From contig NZ_JAGWDK010000006.1 of assembly GCF_018398875.1 (NCBI RefSeq), positions 298,889-362,888 on the forward strand: a stretch of 64,000 bases of DNA, in the 5' to 3' direction. Under the pieces are notes generated by a model. That model searched no databases. It was given only the letters and a program-made list of their open reading frames with translations, and was not told where the DNA came from. The position numbers were made by a program, and so were the translations under genes. The DNA is from Bradyrhizobium sp. sGM-13 (lineage in GTDB: Bacteria > Pseudomonadota > Alphaproteobacteria > Rhizobiales > Xanthobacteraceae). Within the stretch, counting starts at the first letter, position 1, and the number at the start of each line of letters is the position of its first letter. Shown here piece by piece: positions 39,164-49,124 of the stretch.

Positions 39164-40774
39164 TCAGGCAGCGTGCTTCGCAACGCGGCGTCTGACGACG
39201 ACCAACAAGGCTGCGGCCACAATCACAGCCGCGGGGATATCTCCAAGGCGAGCATAAACGGTCGGCGACAGCGCGAACGGCAGGCTGGCATCCAGCACGC
39301 CTTCGATGCCGAGGTCGAGCTGTGCCACAATTCGCCCCGAGGGATCGATCACCGCCGAGATGCCGGTGTTGGCGGCGCGCACCATCGGCAGACCTTCCTC
39401 GATCGCACGCAGCCGCGCCTGCTGCAGGTGCTGGTAGGGGCCCGTTGAATTTCCGAACCAGCCGTCATTGGTCAGGTTGACGATCCAGCCGGGGCGGTCG
39501 TCACGCGCTGCAACATTTCCGGGAAAAATCGCCTCATAACAAATCAACGGTAGCGCGCGCGGCGCATTCGGTATCTCCATCGCGCGGCGCCGCGTGCCCG
39601 GAATGAAGCCGCCGTGGACTTTTGTAAGCTGCACGAATCCGAGCTTCTCCATCCATTCTTGAAACGGCAGATACTCGCCGAACGGCACCAGATGCAGCTT
39701 GTCGTAGACCGACAGCACGCCGCCGTCATGGTCGATCACATAGATCGAATTGTAGGCGCGCGAGACACGCACGCCGGGCGGGGTGTCCGGAGCGCGCACC
39801 GAGCCGGTCATCAGCACCGTGCCCTTGGGCAGGAGCTCGGCGATCTGTGCCATCGCGTCGGCTTCGCGCGTCAGGAAAAACGGGAAAGCCGATTCCGGCC
39901 AAATCAGGATCTGCACGTCGCGCACGCCGGTGGACTGTGGGCCTGAAGCGCGGTCGGACAAAGCAAGGTATTTCTGCATCACCTCCGCTTTGGCGCCATA
40001 GTTGAATTTGACGTCCTGCTGCAGGTTCGGCTGCATGATACGGAGCTTGACCTTGGTCAGGGCCGTCGGCTGCAGCGACAGCCGCGCAGCGCCGTAAATT
40101 CCCATCGCCACGAGCAGCAAGAGCGCCGCCACCGGCGCGATCCAGGGCTTGCGGCCGCGCGATGAACCGTCGATCAGCGCCGCCGGGCTGGCAAAGATCG
40201 CAACGCTGAGGAAGGTCATGCCCCACAGCCCGATCAGCGACGCCGCCTGCGCCAGCGCCAAGGGCTCCGACAGCGCATAGCCGAAGGCATTCCAGGGAAA
40301 TCCCGATAGCAGATAGCCGCGCAGCCATTCGCTGACGGTGAGCCCGATCGCGAGCGCCAGAACCCGCGACGCGTCCCGCGTCCAGATCAGCCGCGCCAGC
40401 GCGAAGCCGAGCGCCGGAAACAAGGCGAGATAGGCCGGCAGGCCGAGCACTGCGAACGGCATCATCCAGGCAAAGGTCGGGGCGTCGACCAGGAAGGCGT
40501 TGCCGATCCAGTAGAGCCCGGGCACGAAATAGCCGAGCCCGAACCAGAAGCCCGCCATCGCCGCCGCTGGCACCCCGCGCCATTTTCCCGCCGCCGCGCC
40601 GTCGATCAGCCAGACCACGACCGGAAACGTCACAAACAGCACCGGCCAGGCGTTGAACGGCGCCATCGAAAGAGCCGACATGGCGCCGGCGACGAGCGCG
40701 AGCGCCGCGCGCTTCCAGCCCCAGGCCAGGATGATCGAAAGTCCCGCGGCGCGGAATTTGCTGGTTGAGATCAC
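39164..40774 (-). CDS. lnt: Apolipoprotein N-acyltransferase
   Basis: Lnt adds the third acyl chain to lipoproteins in the inner membrane. The 536-residue protein has an N-terminal block of membrane helices (residues about 20-220) and a periplasmic nitrilase-like domain. That domain shows the Glu site (IWPESAFPF), the Lys site region (YDKLHLVPFGEYLPF) and the Cys in LICYEAIFPG. A final membrane helix precedes the C-terminus (AAVIVAAALLVVVRRRVAKHAA). The GTG start overlaps the corC-like stop (GTGA), so the genes are coupled. Downstream it is followed by praR. Confidence 0.94.
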   Translation of the reverse strand: MISTSKFRAAGLSIILAWGWKRAALALVAGAMSALSMAPFNAWPVLFVTFPVVVWLIDGAAAGKWRGVPAAAMAGFWFGLGYFVPGLYWIGNAFLVDAPTFAWMMPFAVLGLPAYLALFPALGFALARLIWTRDASRVLALAIGLTVSEWLRGYLLSGFPWNAFGYALSEPLALAQAASLIGLWGMTFLSVAIFASPAALIDGSSRGRKPWIAPVAALLLLVAMGIYGAARLSLQPTALTKVKLRIMQPNLQQDVKFNYGAKAEVMQKYLALSDRASGPQSTGVRDVQILIWPESAFPFFLTREADAMAQIAELLPKGTVLMTGSVRAPDTPPGVRVSRAYNSIYVIDHDGGVLSVYDKLHLVPFGEYLPFQEWMEKLGFVQLTKVHGGFIPGTRRRAMEIPNAPRALPLICYEAIFPGNVAARDDRPGWIVNLTNDGWFGNSTGPYQHLQQARLRAIEEGLPMVRAANTGISAVIDPSGRIVAQLDLGIEGVLDASLPFALSPTVYARLGDIPAAVIVAAALLVVVRRRVAKHAA

Positions 40775-41889
40775 TGCGAGCCGGCTCCATCGCCGGAAGG
40801 CGGCGGCGTATTGTCATTGGTCGGCGGCGCGCTGGTGTCGGGCGCGGCCTCGCGGCGGCTTCGCTCGCGCGTCGCGCGCGGCGCGGGGCGCTCTTTCCGG
40901 ATCCCGATCCGCAGCCGTTTGACCCGCCGCGGATCGGCATCGAGCACCTCGATCTCGAAATTGCCCGGGCCCGCAATCACCTCGCCCCGCACCGGCAGGC
41001 GGCCGACCTGCGCCACGAGATAGCCGCCAAGCGTCTCGACTTCCTCGCCGGCCTCGCCGGTGACGAATTCCTCGCCGATCATCTTGCGCGCATCCTCGAG
41101 GCTGGCGCGGGCATCGGCGATGAAGGCGTTATCTCCTTGGCGGACGATCGATGGCGGCTCATCGCTGTCGTGCTCGTCGTCGATCTCGCCGACGATCTGC
41201 TCGACGATGTCCTCGATCGAGACCAGCCCGTCGGTGCCGCCATATTCGTCCACCACCAGCGCCAGGTGGATGCGCGAGGCCTGCATCTGCGCCAGCAAAT
41301 CGATCGCCCGCATCGACGGCGGCACGTACAGGAGCTTGCGGATGATGTTGGCCTCGGCCAGAGGCATTGCGAGGTCGACCGCGCGCAGGTCGAGCCCCGC
41401 CGGGAACGGCTTCTTGCGCTTGGGCTTGGTGGTGTCGCCGACGCGCGCCTTCGCGGTCATGAACGCCAGCAGGTCACGGATGTGAACGATGCCTTCGGGG
41501 TCATCGAGGGTTTCGTTGTAGACCACGAGCCGCGAATGCGCCGCGCTCTCGAACAGGCTCATTAATTCGCCGAGCGGAATATCTCGCTTGACGGCGACGA
41601 TGTCGGCGCGATGCACCATCACGTCGGCGATGCGCCGCTCGTTGAGACCGAGGATGTTGCGCAGCATGGTGCGCTCGATGGCGGAGAAGCCGGCATCGTC
41701 AGGAGTGGACGTATCGAGCACCACCTGAAGATCGGCGCGCACCGATCCCCCCCTCCAGCCGAACAGCGTGCGGATCGCCCGTATCAGCCAGCTTTCGGCG
41801 GTCGGACGCAGAACCTCGCCTTCCTGCACCACCACCGGCAGGTTGCGCATGTTGCGCGGGTTGTCCTGTATCGGGTCGGAGTCCGGCAT
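40771..41889 (-). CDS. CorC/HlyC-family CBS-domain protein
   Basis: The 372-residue product from ATG 41889 (MPDSDPIQ) has two CBS domains (residues about 85-215, with VADVMVHRADIVAVKR-like text and the later ALVVDEYGGTDGLVSIEDIVEQIVGEI, given in part). A CorC_HlyC transporter-associated domain follows (about 250-330, LGGYLVAQVGRLPVRGEVI). The tail is charged. It lacks membrane segments, so it is the soluble CorC type, linked to magnesium/cobalt efflux or membrane stress. One base separates its start from the ybeY stop. Confidence 0.9.
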   Translation of the reverse strand: MPDSDPIQDNPRNMRNLPVVVQEGEVLRPTAESWLIRAIRTLFGWRGGSVRADLQVVLDTSTPDDAGFSAIERTMLRNILGLNERRIADVMVHRADIVAVKRDIPLGELMSLFESAAHSRLVVYNETLDDPEGIVHIRDLLAFMTAKARVGDTTKPKRKKPFPAGLDLRAVDLAMPLAEANIIRKLLYVPPSMRAIDLLAQMQASRIHLALVVDEYGGTDGLVSIEDIVEQIVGEIDDEHDSDEPPSIVRQGDNAFIADARASLEDARKMIGEEFVTGEAGEEVETLGGYLVAQVGRLPVRGEVIAGPGNFEIEVLDADPRRVKRLRIGIRKERPAPRATRERSRREAAPDTSAPPTNDNTPPPSGDGAGSQ

Positions 41890-41890
41890 T

Positions 41891-42415
41891 TCAGTCCATC
41901 CGCTCCCGATCCGCATACGGATCGGGAATGCCGAGCTGCGCGAGTATCTCCCGTTCGAGATCCTCCATGGCCTCGGCATCGTCGTCCTTCTCGTGGTCGT
42001 ACCCGATCAAATGCAGGAACCCATGAACCGCAAGATGGCTGAGGTGATGATCGAACGGCTTTTCTTCGTCATCGGCCTCCTTCCGGGTGGTCTCATAGGC
42101 GATGGCGATATCGCCGAGCATACGCGGCGCGTCGGCAGGCGCCCCCGCGGTCGGCTGCAGCGCCGGAAACGACAGCACGTTGGTGGGTTTGTCGATGCCG
42201 CGCCAGTTGCTGTTCAGCGTGCGGATTCCGGCATCGTCGGTCAGCATGACCGCAAGTTCCGTATCGCCGACGTCGGCATCGGCGATTTCGGCCGCCGCAT
42301 TGATGGCGCGATGGATCACCGCCTCGGCCTCCGGCTCGGTCTGCCAGCCATCGGCGACGACGAGTACTTCGGTGAGAGGAAGGACGGACGACACGAGCGT
42401 TCCAGCGGTTTGCAT
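41891..42415 (-). CDS. ybeY: YbeY, endoribonuclease for rRNA maturation and quality control
   Basis: YbeY is a zinc-dependent RNase acting on 16S 3' ends and defective ribosomes. The 174-residue product from ATG 42415 has the metal motif H-G-x-L-H-L-x-G-Y-D-H in HLAVHGFLHLIGYDHEKDDD (residues about 134-153) and the upstream NWRGIDKPTNVLSFP typical of the family. The longer frame would overlap phoH. It lies between phoH and the corC-like gene, the standard order. Confidence 0.94.
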   Translation of the reverse strand: MQTAGTLVSSVLPLTEVLVVADGWQTEPEAEAVIHRAINAAAEIADADVGDTELAVMLTDDAGIRTLNSNWRGIDKPTNVLSFPALQPTAGAPADAPRMLGDIAIAYETTRKEADDEEKPFDHHLSHLAVHGFLHLIGYDHEKDDDAEAMEDLEREILAQLGIPDPYADRERMD

Positions 42416-42476
42416 TGCAATGTTGCGGTTGCGCCCCGGCCTGCCGGCGGCAGGTCCGGGCGCGAAGAGTTTGCGG

Positions 42477-43532
42477 TCAAGATTTTCCGGTTGCCGGTTT
42501 CTGCGGCAATCCCTCATAGGCGGCGACGATCCGCGCCACCAGTTCATGGCGGATGACGTCTTCCGCGGTGAATTTCACCTGCGCAATGCCGTCGACGTTG
42601 TCGAGCAGCTTGCAGGCTTCGGCAAGCCCCGAAGCCTGTCCGTTCGGCAGGTCGACCTGCGATGGATCGCCGGTGACGATCATGCGGCTGTTCTCGCCGA
42701 GCCGGGTCAAGAACATCTTCATCTGCATCGATGTGGTGTTCTGCGCTTCGTCGAGGATGATCACGGCATTGGTCAGGGTGCGGCCGCGCATGAAGGCCAG
42801 CGGCGCGATCTCGATTTCTCCGCCCTGCAATGCACGTTCCACCACTCGCGCGTCCATCAGGTCGTACAGCGCGTCATAGATCGGCCTCAAGTAAGGATCG
42901 ACTTTTTCGCGCAAGTCGCCCGGCAGGAAGCCGAGTCGCTCGCCGGCCTCGACCGCAGGCCGCGACAGGATGATGCGATCGACTTCCTTGCGTTCGAACA
43001 ATTGCGCGGCATGCGCCACCGCAAGCCAGGTCTTGCCGGTGCCGGCCGGGCCGATGCCGAACACCAGCTCGTGGCGTTTCAGTGCGCGGATGTAGGAATC
43101 CTGCGCCGCGGTGCGGGCGCGCACCGGACGCTTGCGCAGGTTGATGGTCTCGAACGAGGGCTTTGCGGTCTTGGCGTCGAACTCGAACAGCGATCCCTGC
43201 GCGAGGACGGCGCGGATCGCGCCTTCGACTTCGCCCTGCGAGAGGTCGTGGCCTTGCACGGCCTGTGAATAGAGCGTCTCCAGCACGCGCCGTGCGGCAT
43301 CGCAGCCGTCACGCGAGCCGGCGATGGTGATGTGGTTGCCGCGGGAATCGACCACAACGTTGAGCCGCCGTTCGACCAGCGCCAGGTTCTGGCCGTAAGG
43401 GCCGACGAGGGCGGAAGCGGCGCGGTTGTCGTCGAAATCAATGACGACCTGGGTCTCGGGCGGAATTTGCATGTCGCGATCAAATTTGCGGCTGGGAGCG
43501 AGCGAAGATGAATCCGATGCGCTTTTTGGCAA
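42477..43532 (-). CDS. phoH: PhoH-like ATPase
   Basis: The 351-residue protein has a KH-like N-terminal domain (ALVGPYGQNLALVERRLNV) and a P-loop ATPase of the PhoH class: Walker A GIGPAGTGKTWLA (residues about 160-172) and Walker B NAVIILDEAQNTT. The role is probably in RNA or ribosome metabolism with YbeY. The likely start is TTG 43532. GGAG lies 8 nt upstream, inside the last miaB codons, whereas the first in-frame ATG (43472) has no ribosome site. It belongs to the miaB-phoH-ybeY-corC-lnt operon. Confidence 0.93.
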   Translation of the reverse strand: MPKSASDSSSLAPSRKFDRDMQIPPETQVVIDFDDNRAASALVGPYGQNLALVERRLNVVVDSRGNHITIAGSRDGCDAARRVLETLYSQAVQGHDLSQGEVEGAIRAVLAQGSLFEFDAKTAKPSFETINLRKRPVRARTAAQDSYIRALKRHELVFGIGPAGTGKTWLAVAHAAQLFERKEVDRIILSRPAVEAGERLGFLPGDLREKVDPYLRPIYDALYDLMDARVVERALQGGEIEIAPLAFMRGRTLTNAVIILDEAQNTTSMQMKMFLTRLGENSRMIVTGDPSQVDLPNGQASGLAEACKLLDNVDGIAQVKFTAEDVIRHELVARIVAAYEGLPQKPATGKS

Positions 43533-43536
43533 GGGT

Positions 43537-44973
<1,437 letters not shown>

Positions 44974-45315
44974 GGAACCTTGGGTATCGGGCTTGAGTGG
45001 CGCCAATCCGGCGCGCGGGGCTTAAGTATAGGCTAAAGGGCCGGAAATCCAGCGTGATAAGCGTCATTTTCGAGGCAAAGGCGCGCGTTTGCTCCATCGC
45101 AAAGCACGGCGAACCAGAAGAAAGTTGGTACCGGCGATTACAACATGACCCTACCAGCGGGAAACCTGCTATGCCCGATAAAGACATGAGCACAGCGTTC
45201 CCGCTGCATATTCAACAGTCCGTCCACTTGCCCGTTACGCGCCGCTACGAAAGCCAAGAATCAAGAGCGATGATCCAAGGCCATTGCCAGTTTTGCGCAC
45301 CCGGCAACCTGACGC
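44974..45315. other. miaB upstream region
   Basis: This 340-bp gap has no gene I can support. A TATACT hexamer on the minus strand (45030-45025) could be the miaB -10, with a poor -35. Short frames exist in both directions, without ribosome sites or motifs. Confidence 0.35.
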
Positions 45316-45714
45316 TCACTTGACTCCCAGGACGTCCTTGAGTTCTGCCGCTTTCTTCATGCACCCTGGTTCGTCGCCAGCCTCAGACATCTTGCGGGCT
45401 TCGGCCATCAGTTGGTTGGCATGTTCGGTGCGCTGGGTGCTGCTCTTGCTAGTGACTTGCTCCTGATGCGGTGAAGTGGGCTGCACGGCCGCTGCCGTTG
45501 ATCCGGTGGTTTCAGGCTCAGCGCTCTTTTGCTTACCGGCCAGAACCTCTTCTTGGTGCTTGGTCCCCGGCGTTCCCGATTCGCTCGGGCTCGCGCCCGT
45601 CCCCGCGGCAACGACGTTCGGTTCCAGCGCCTTCAGTTCCTGGTTACAATCAGCAAACGCTGGCGACGCGAGGATAAGGGCGAATGCTGCTGCGGTCACT
45701 ATGCGTGTAGACAT
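45316..45714 (-). CDS. Small exported protein of unknown function
   Basis: The 132-residue product from ATG 45714 (AGGAGG 6 nt upstream) has a signal peptide, MSTRIVTAAAFALILASPAFA, followed by one Cys, a Ser/Thr/Gly/Gln-rich central linker, and a helical end (HANQLMAEARKMSEAGDEPGC) with a second Cys. The family is not recognised. The linker suggests a periplasmic, surface-exposed or wall-spanning protein. Confidence 0.7.
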   Translation of the reverse strand: MSTRIVTAAAFALILASPAFADCNQELKALEPNVVAAGTGASPSESGTPGTKHQEEVLAGKQKSAEPETTGSTAAAVQPTSPHQEQVTSKSSTQRTEHANQLMAEARKMSEAGDEPGCMKKAAELKDVLGVK

Positions 45715-45854
45715 CTGAACCTCCTGCTTGAGGTTGTCTCTCGCTCGAAATGAGGGATACAACAAAACGTCCGCAGATATTCAGTGGTTCCTTACGTACC
45801 GAAGGTGTCGATAAAGATCCTGCTTTATGGAGCAAAGCAGACATTGACCGATTC

Positions 45855-46553
45855 TCAGTACACAGCCCGGTTCGGTGTTGCCTTAACCCCGATTTTCTCA
45901 ATAAGCCCGGGCAATTGCCGCATATCGTCGAACGTCGCGATGGCCCCGGCTGCGCGCAGCATCTCGGCATAGCCCGGCTGGCAATGGCTGCCGCCGTGAA
46001 AACCGAGCACGGTCATGCCAGCGGCGCGGCCGGCGGTGACGCCGGGAACGCTGTCCTCGATCACGACGCAGTGTTCCGGAACAACGTTCATCTGTCCGGC
46101 CGCGAACAGAAAAAGGTCCGGTGCGGGTTTGCCGTTAGAGACCTGTGAGGCCGAAAAAATATTCGGCGCAAACCGATCATAGAGCCTGGTGCGGCCGAGG
46201 CTAATTCGCATGCGTTGATGCGAGCCGCTCGATGCCACGCAGACCGGCTGGGTGATGGCATCGAGCGCGCTGTGAATGTGCGGTATCGGTTTCAGATCGG
46301 CTTCGAACGTCCGGTGCAGCTCATCCCGCAATTGCAGATGAAAATCGTCGGGCAGGGCGCGGCCGAGTTCGGCCTCGACTTCGAGGTTGGCCTGGCGCGT
46401 CGAGCGGCCGAGGAAGCGGTGAAACACCTGCTCCGACGTGATCGGATAGCCGTGGCGGCTGAGAATTTCCGCATGCGCGCGGCACGAAATGACTTCGCTG
46501 TCGACCAGCACGCCGTCGCAGTCGAAGATGACCAGATCGAAGTTCGGGTTCAA
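45855..46553 (-). CDS. HAD-superfamily phosphatase (beta-phosphoglucomutase-like)
   Basis: The 232-residue protein has HAD motif I FDCDGVLVDSE (residues 9-19), motif II in CVASSGSHQRM, motif III Lys in SNGKPAPDLF, and motif IV VIEDSVPGVTAGRAAGM. The cap insert after motif I is C1 type, as in phosphoglycolate phosphatase and beta-phosphoglucomutase. The substrate is a small phosphorylated sugar or acid, not defined by the sequence. It follows fur by 12 bp on the same strand. Confidence 0.88.
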   Translation of the reverse strand: MNPNFDLVIFDCDGVLVDSEVISCRAHAEILSRHGYPITSEQVFHRFLGRSTRQANLEVEAELGRALPDDFHLQLRDELHRTFEADLKPIPHIHSALDAITQPVCVASSGSHQRMRISLGRTRLYDRFAPNIFSASQVSNGKPAPDLFLFAAGQMNVVPEHCVVIEDSVPGVTAGRAAGMTVLGFHGGSHCQPGYAEMLRAAGAIATFDDMRQLPGLIEKIGVKATPNRAVY

Positions 46554-46565
46554 GTTGGCACGCGA

Positions 46566-47015
46566 TCAGGATTTGTCGTCGTCGAGCGGCACGCAATAAA
46601 GCTCCAGCCGGTGGTCGACCAGTTTGTAGCCGAGCTTGCGGGCGATCTCGGCCTGCAATTTCTCGATCTCCTCGGAGGTGAACTCGATCACCTTGCCGTC
46701 GCGCAGATTGATCAGATGATCGTGGTGACTGTCAGGCATTTGCTCGTAGCGTGCGCGGCCCTCGCGGAAATCGTGCCGCTCGATAATGCCGGCATCCTCG
46801 AACAGCTTGACGGTGCGATATACCGTCGAGATCGAGATCTTGTCGTCGACCGCGACGCAGCGCCGGTAAAGCTCCTCGACATCCGGATGGTCGGCGGATT
46901 CCGCGAGCACACGCGCAATCACCCGGCGCTGTTCGGTCATGCGCATGCCGGTGGCGGCGCAGCGAGCTTCGATGCCGGTATTTTTTTGCGCAGACGGGGA
47001 TTTCAGTACGGGCAT
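46566..47015 (-). CDS. fur: Fur, ferric uptake regulator
   Basis: Fur represses iron-uptake genes with Fe(II); in Rhizobiales the role is partly taken by Irr and sometimes Mn-responsive Mur. The 149-residue product from ATG 47015 has the winged helix (GMRMTEQRRVIARVLAESADHP, SISTVYRTVKLFEDAGIIERH). The regulatory His region is DSHHDHLINLRDGKVIEF. There is no GCPWHD motif, which separates it from Irr at 7.2 kb. AAGG lies just upstream; ATG 47063 is an alternative start. It lies next to rimI and tsaB, the usual neighbours. Confidence 0.93.
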   Translation of the reverse strand: MPVLKSPSAQKNTGIEARCAATGMRMTEQRRVIARVLAESADHPDVEELYRRCVAVDDKISISTVYRTVKLFEDAGIIERHDFREGRARYEQMPDSHHDHLINLRDGKVIEFTSEEIEKLQAEIARKLGYKLVDHRLELYCVPLDDDKS

Positions 47016-47066
47016 GACCTTGGGGCCTTGAGGAACACGTTGGGCTGTTGTGCCAACCTCCACATA

Positions 47067-47552
47067 TTACGACAAGTCACGCCGCATCAGAAGCGCATTC
47101 AATTGCTCCCCGCCGGGCTGCTGATAGTAGCGTTCCCGGCGGCCGACGACCTCGAAGCCGGCCCATTCGTACAGCCGCCGCGCCGGCTGATTATTTTCTT
47201 CGACCTCGAGGAACACCTTGCGCACGCCGCGGCCGGCGAGATGGCCGAGATGCGTCAGCAACAGGTTGCGTGACAGACCACGGCCACGCTCAGTCGCGTC
47301 GATGGCGATCGACAATAGCTCCGCCTCATCGGCCGCCATGCGCGACACCGCAAAGCCGATGATCTTGCGCCCGAGTCTGAGACGGTGCACGAGCGTGTTG
47401 CGCTCGGTCAGCATCACCTCGAATTCGCCTTCGCCCCAGCCGCGGTGAAACGATGCGCCGTGCAGTTGCGCCAAACGTGCCGCATCGCGTGGAATGGCCG
47501 GTTCGATCACCGAAGTGCCGCCGCCCCACCATTCGGTCAACCATGTCATCAT
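47067..47552 (-). CDS. rimI: RimI, ribosomal S18 N-acetyltransferase
   Basis: The 161-residue GNAT protein has motif A SIAIDATERGRGLSRNLL and the RimI-type C-terminus FLEVEENNQPARRLYEWAGFEVVGRRERYYQ. RimI acetylates the N-terminus of S18. It is translationally coupled to tsaB: the start lies in the ATGA overlap with the tsaB stop. The Lys/Arg-rich substrate groove cannot be judged from sequence. Confidence 0.92.
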   Translation of the reverse strand: MMTWLTEWWGGGTSVIEPAIPRDAARLAQLHGASFHRGWGEGEFEVMLTERNTLVHRLRLGRKIIGFAVSRMAADEAELLSIAIDATERGRGLSRNLLLTHLGHLAGRGVRKVFLEVEENNQPARRLYEWAGFEVVGRRERYYQQPGGEQLNALLMRRDLS

Positions 47553-48247
47553 GATGCCGGCGGCTGCGATGCGTCGGATAACGGACTTCTCGGCGGCTTG
47601 GCGTCAGGCGCGCGCAGATAATAGGGCCGTGCCGGTGAGCTCTCGGGATTGACCGCGGCGCCCAGCCACGCCACCCAGGCGATGTCGGGCGCGGCCTGCT
47701 GATTGATTTTGAAAGGCTGCGGCGCACCGGCCGGCCAGCGCTCGGCCAGAATATTGGCCGCATTGCCGACCAGATGCGGCGTGCCGAAGCGCGCCGCATC
47801 GAGCGCTTCGGCGATCGGCGCCACCTTCGGCTTGACCAGCGAACTGCCGTCGCCGCCCAGCACCTGGAAATAGACGTGATCATGCCGCGCATCGATCGCG
47901 GCGATGACGGGATGTTCGCTGCTCTCGCTGACGATGGGGGCGGCAAACACCGTCAGTGTCGTTACGCCCACCACCGGTTTGCCGGCGGCGAGGGCAACGC
48001 CGCGGGCGGCGGACAGGCCGACACGCAATCCGGTAAAGCTGCCTGGACCGGTCGTCGCGGCGACGCGGTCGAGCGCGGCAAAGGTAACGCCGGACGCCTT
48101 CATGACGCGCGCGATCAGCGGCATCAGCGCCTCGGCATGACCGCGCTTCATCGCCTGCGATTCCCGGGCAATCACACCGCCCGCGCTGGTGTCGAGCACG
48201 GCCGCGGCGCAGGCATCGAGCGCGGTATCGATGGAAAGGATTAGCAT
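47549..48247 (-). CDS. tsaB: TsaB, tRNA threonylcarbamoyladenosine factor
   Basis: TsaB binds TsaD and TsaE for t6A37 synthesis. The 232-residue protein has an ASKHA-type N-terminal lobe (MLILSIDTALDACAAAVLD) and the conserved GPGSFTGLRVGLSAARGVALA motif (given in part), with LPLIARVMKASGV-like text near residue 45. It lacks a metal site, as expected for the non-catalytic TsaB. It is coupled to rimI by an ATGA overlap. Confidence 0.94.
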   Translation of the reverse strand: MLILSIDTALDACAAAVLDTSAGGVIARESQAMKRGHAEALMPLIARVMKASGVTFAALDRVAATTGPGSFTGLRVGLSAARGVALAAGKPVVGVTTLTVFAAPIVSESSEHPVIAAIDARHDHVYFQVLGGDGSSLVKPKVAPIAEALDAARFGTPHLVGNAANILAERWPAGAPQPFKINQQAAPDIAWVAWLGAAVNPESSPARPYYLRAPDAKPPRSPLSDASQPPAS

Positions 48248-48304
48248 GAGGAGAGGTATAGCAGAGCCGCAATCATTGCGTCATGTCTTGCGGCGCCGTA
48301 GCTG

Positions 48305-48433
48305 CGTAGGGTGGGCAAAGCCAACGGGTCGCGCGAATGCGCGCCCGATGACAGGCTCCGCGTGCCCACCGTCTGATTATGCGGATGAATCATGGTGGGC
48401 ACGGCGCGAAAGCGCGCCTTTGCCCACCCTACG
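48305..48433. repeat. Intergenic repeat (family C) carrying the 41-bp module
   Basis: The outer arms CGTAGGGTGGGCAAAG and CTTTGCCCACCCTACG are inverted. The left half holds an extra 41-bp block (48319-48359) between GGGCAA and GCGTGCCCACC; the related copy at 10765-10855 has none. A second inner palindrome (GGTGGGCACGGCGCGAAAG and its partner) lies to the right. It sits between tsaB and the Nfu gene. Confidence 0.85.
48319..48359 (+). repeat. 41-bp self-complementary module, copy 1
   Basis: The block starts AGCCAACGGGTC and ends GATGACAGGCTCC. Pairing: outer AGCC/GGCT (positions 1-4 and 36-39), inner GGG/CCC (8-10 and 26-28) with a T bulge, then CGCGC/GCGCG (12-16 and 21-25) and a GAAT loop. 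The copy at 63803-63843 is identical; that at 54865-54905 is inverted with two differences. Confidence 0.85.
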
Positions 48434-48439
48434 GCGCCT

Positions 48440-49009
48440 TCACATCGGCCGGACTTCGACCACGTCGGGCACGAAATGCCGCAACAGATTCTGGATGCCG
48501 TGCTGCAACGTCGCCGTCGAGGACGGGCAGCCGGCGCAGGAGCCCTTCATGTTGAGATAGACAACGCCATCCTTGAAGCCGCGGAAGGTGATGTCGCCGC
48601 CGTCATTGGCCACTGCCGGCCGCACCCGCGTCTCGATCAGGTCCTTGATGGTCGCGACCGTATCGGCGTCGGCCTCGTTGAAGAACTCGCCGTCCTCGTC
48701 CGCCGCCTCGTCATTGCCGGCGGTGCCGTCCGCCAGCAGCGGCGCGCCGGACATGTAATGCTCCATGATGGCGCCGAGGATCGCGGGCTTGAGGTGCTGC
48801 CAGTCGCCGTCCGCCTTGGTCACGGTGACGAAATCGTAGCCGTAAAACACGCCGGACACGCCTGATACGCCGAACAGTCGCTCGGCGAGCGGCGAACGGG
48901 CGGCGGCTTCGCGGCTAGAAAATTCCATCGTGCCGGTGTCGAGCACGGTACGGCCAGGTATGAATTTCAGGGTGGCGGGATTGGGCGTGGCTTCGGTCTG
49001 AATGAACAT
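48440..49009 (-). CDS. Nfu-type iron-sulfur cluster scaffold protein
   Basis: The 189-residue product from ATG 49009 (MFIQTEATPNPATLKFIPG) has the Nfu N-terminal domain (residues about 1-85) and the C-terminal NifU-like domain with the cluster motif C-x2-C in GSCAGCPSS (residues about 155-163). It would receive and hand on [4Fe-4S] clusters to apoproteins in the cytoplasm. The N-terminal text matches the mitochondrial/alphaproteobacterial NFU1 family. It stands alone downstream of a repeat. Confidence 0.92.
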   Translation of the reverse strand: MFIQTEATPNPATLKFIPGRTVLDTGTMEFSSREAAARSPLAERLFGVSGVSGVFYGYDFVTVTKADGDWQHLKPAILGAIMEHYMSGAPLLADGTAGNDEAADEDGEFFNEADADTVATIKDLIETRVRPAVANDGGDITFRGFKDGVVYLNMKGSCAGCPSSTATLQHGIQNLLRHFVPDVVEVRPM

Positions 49010-49124
49010 TGGTTTTCTCCGGCGTCGCCGGTTCAAGGCCGGCGCGTGGGGTGTCCCATAGCAGATGGCGACGGCGCGCGCACGGTCAAGGGGGAAATCA
49101 GAAATTCTCTAGCCAGATCAAGCC

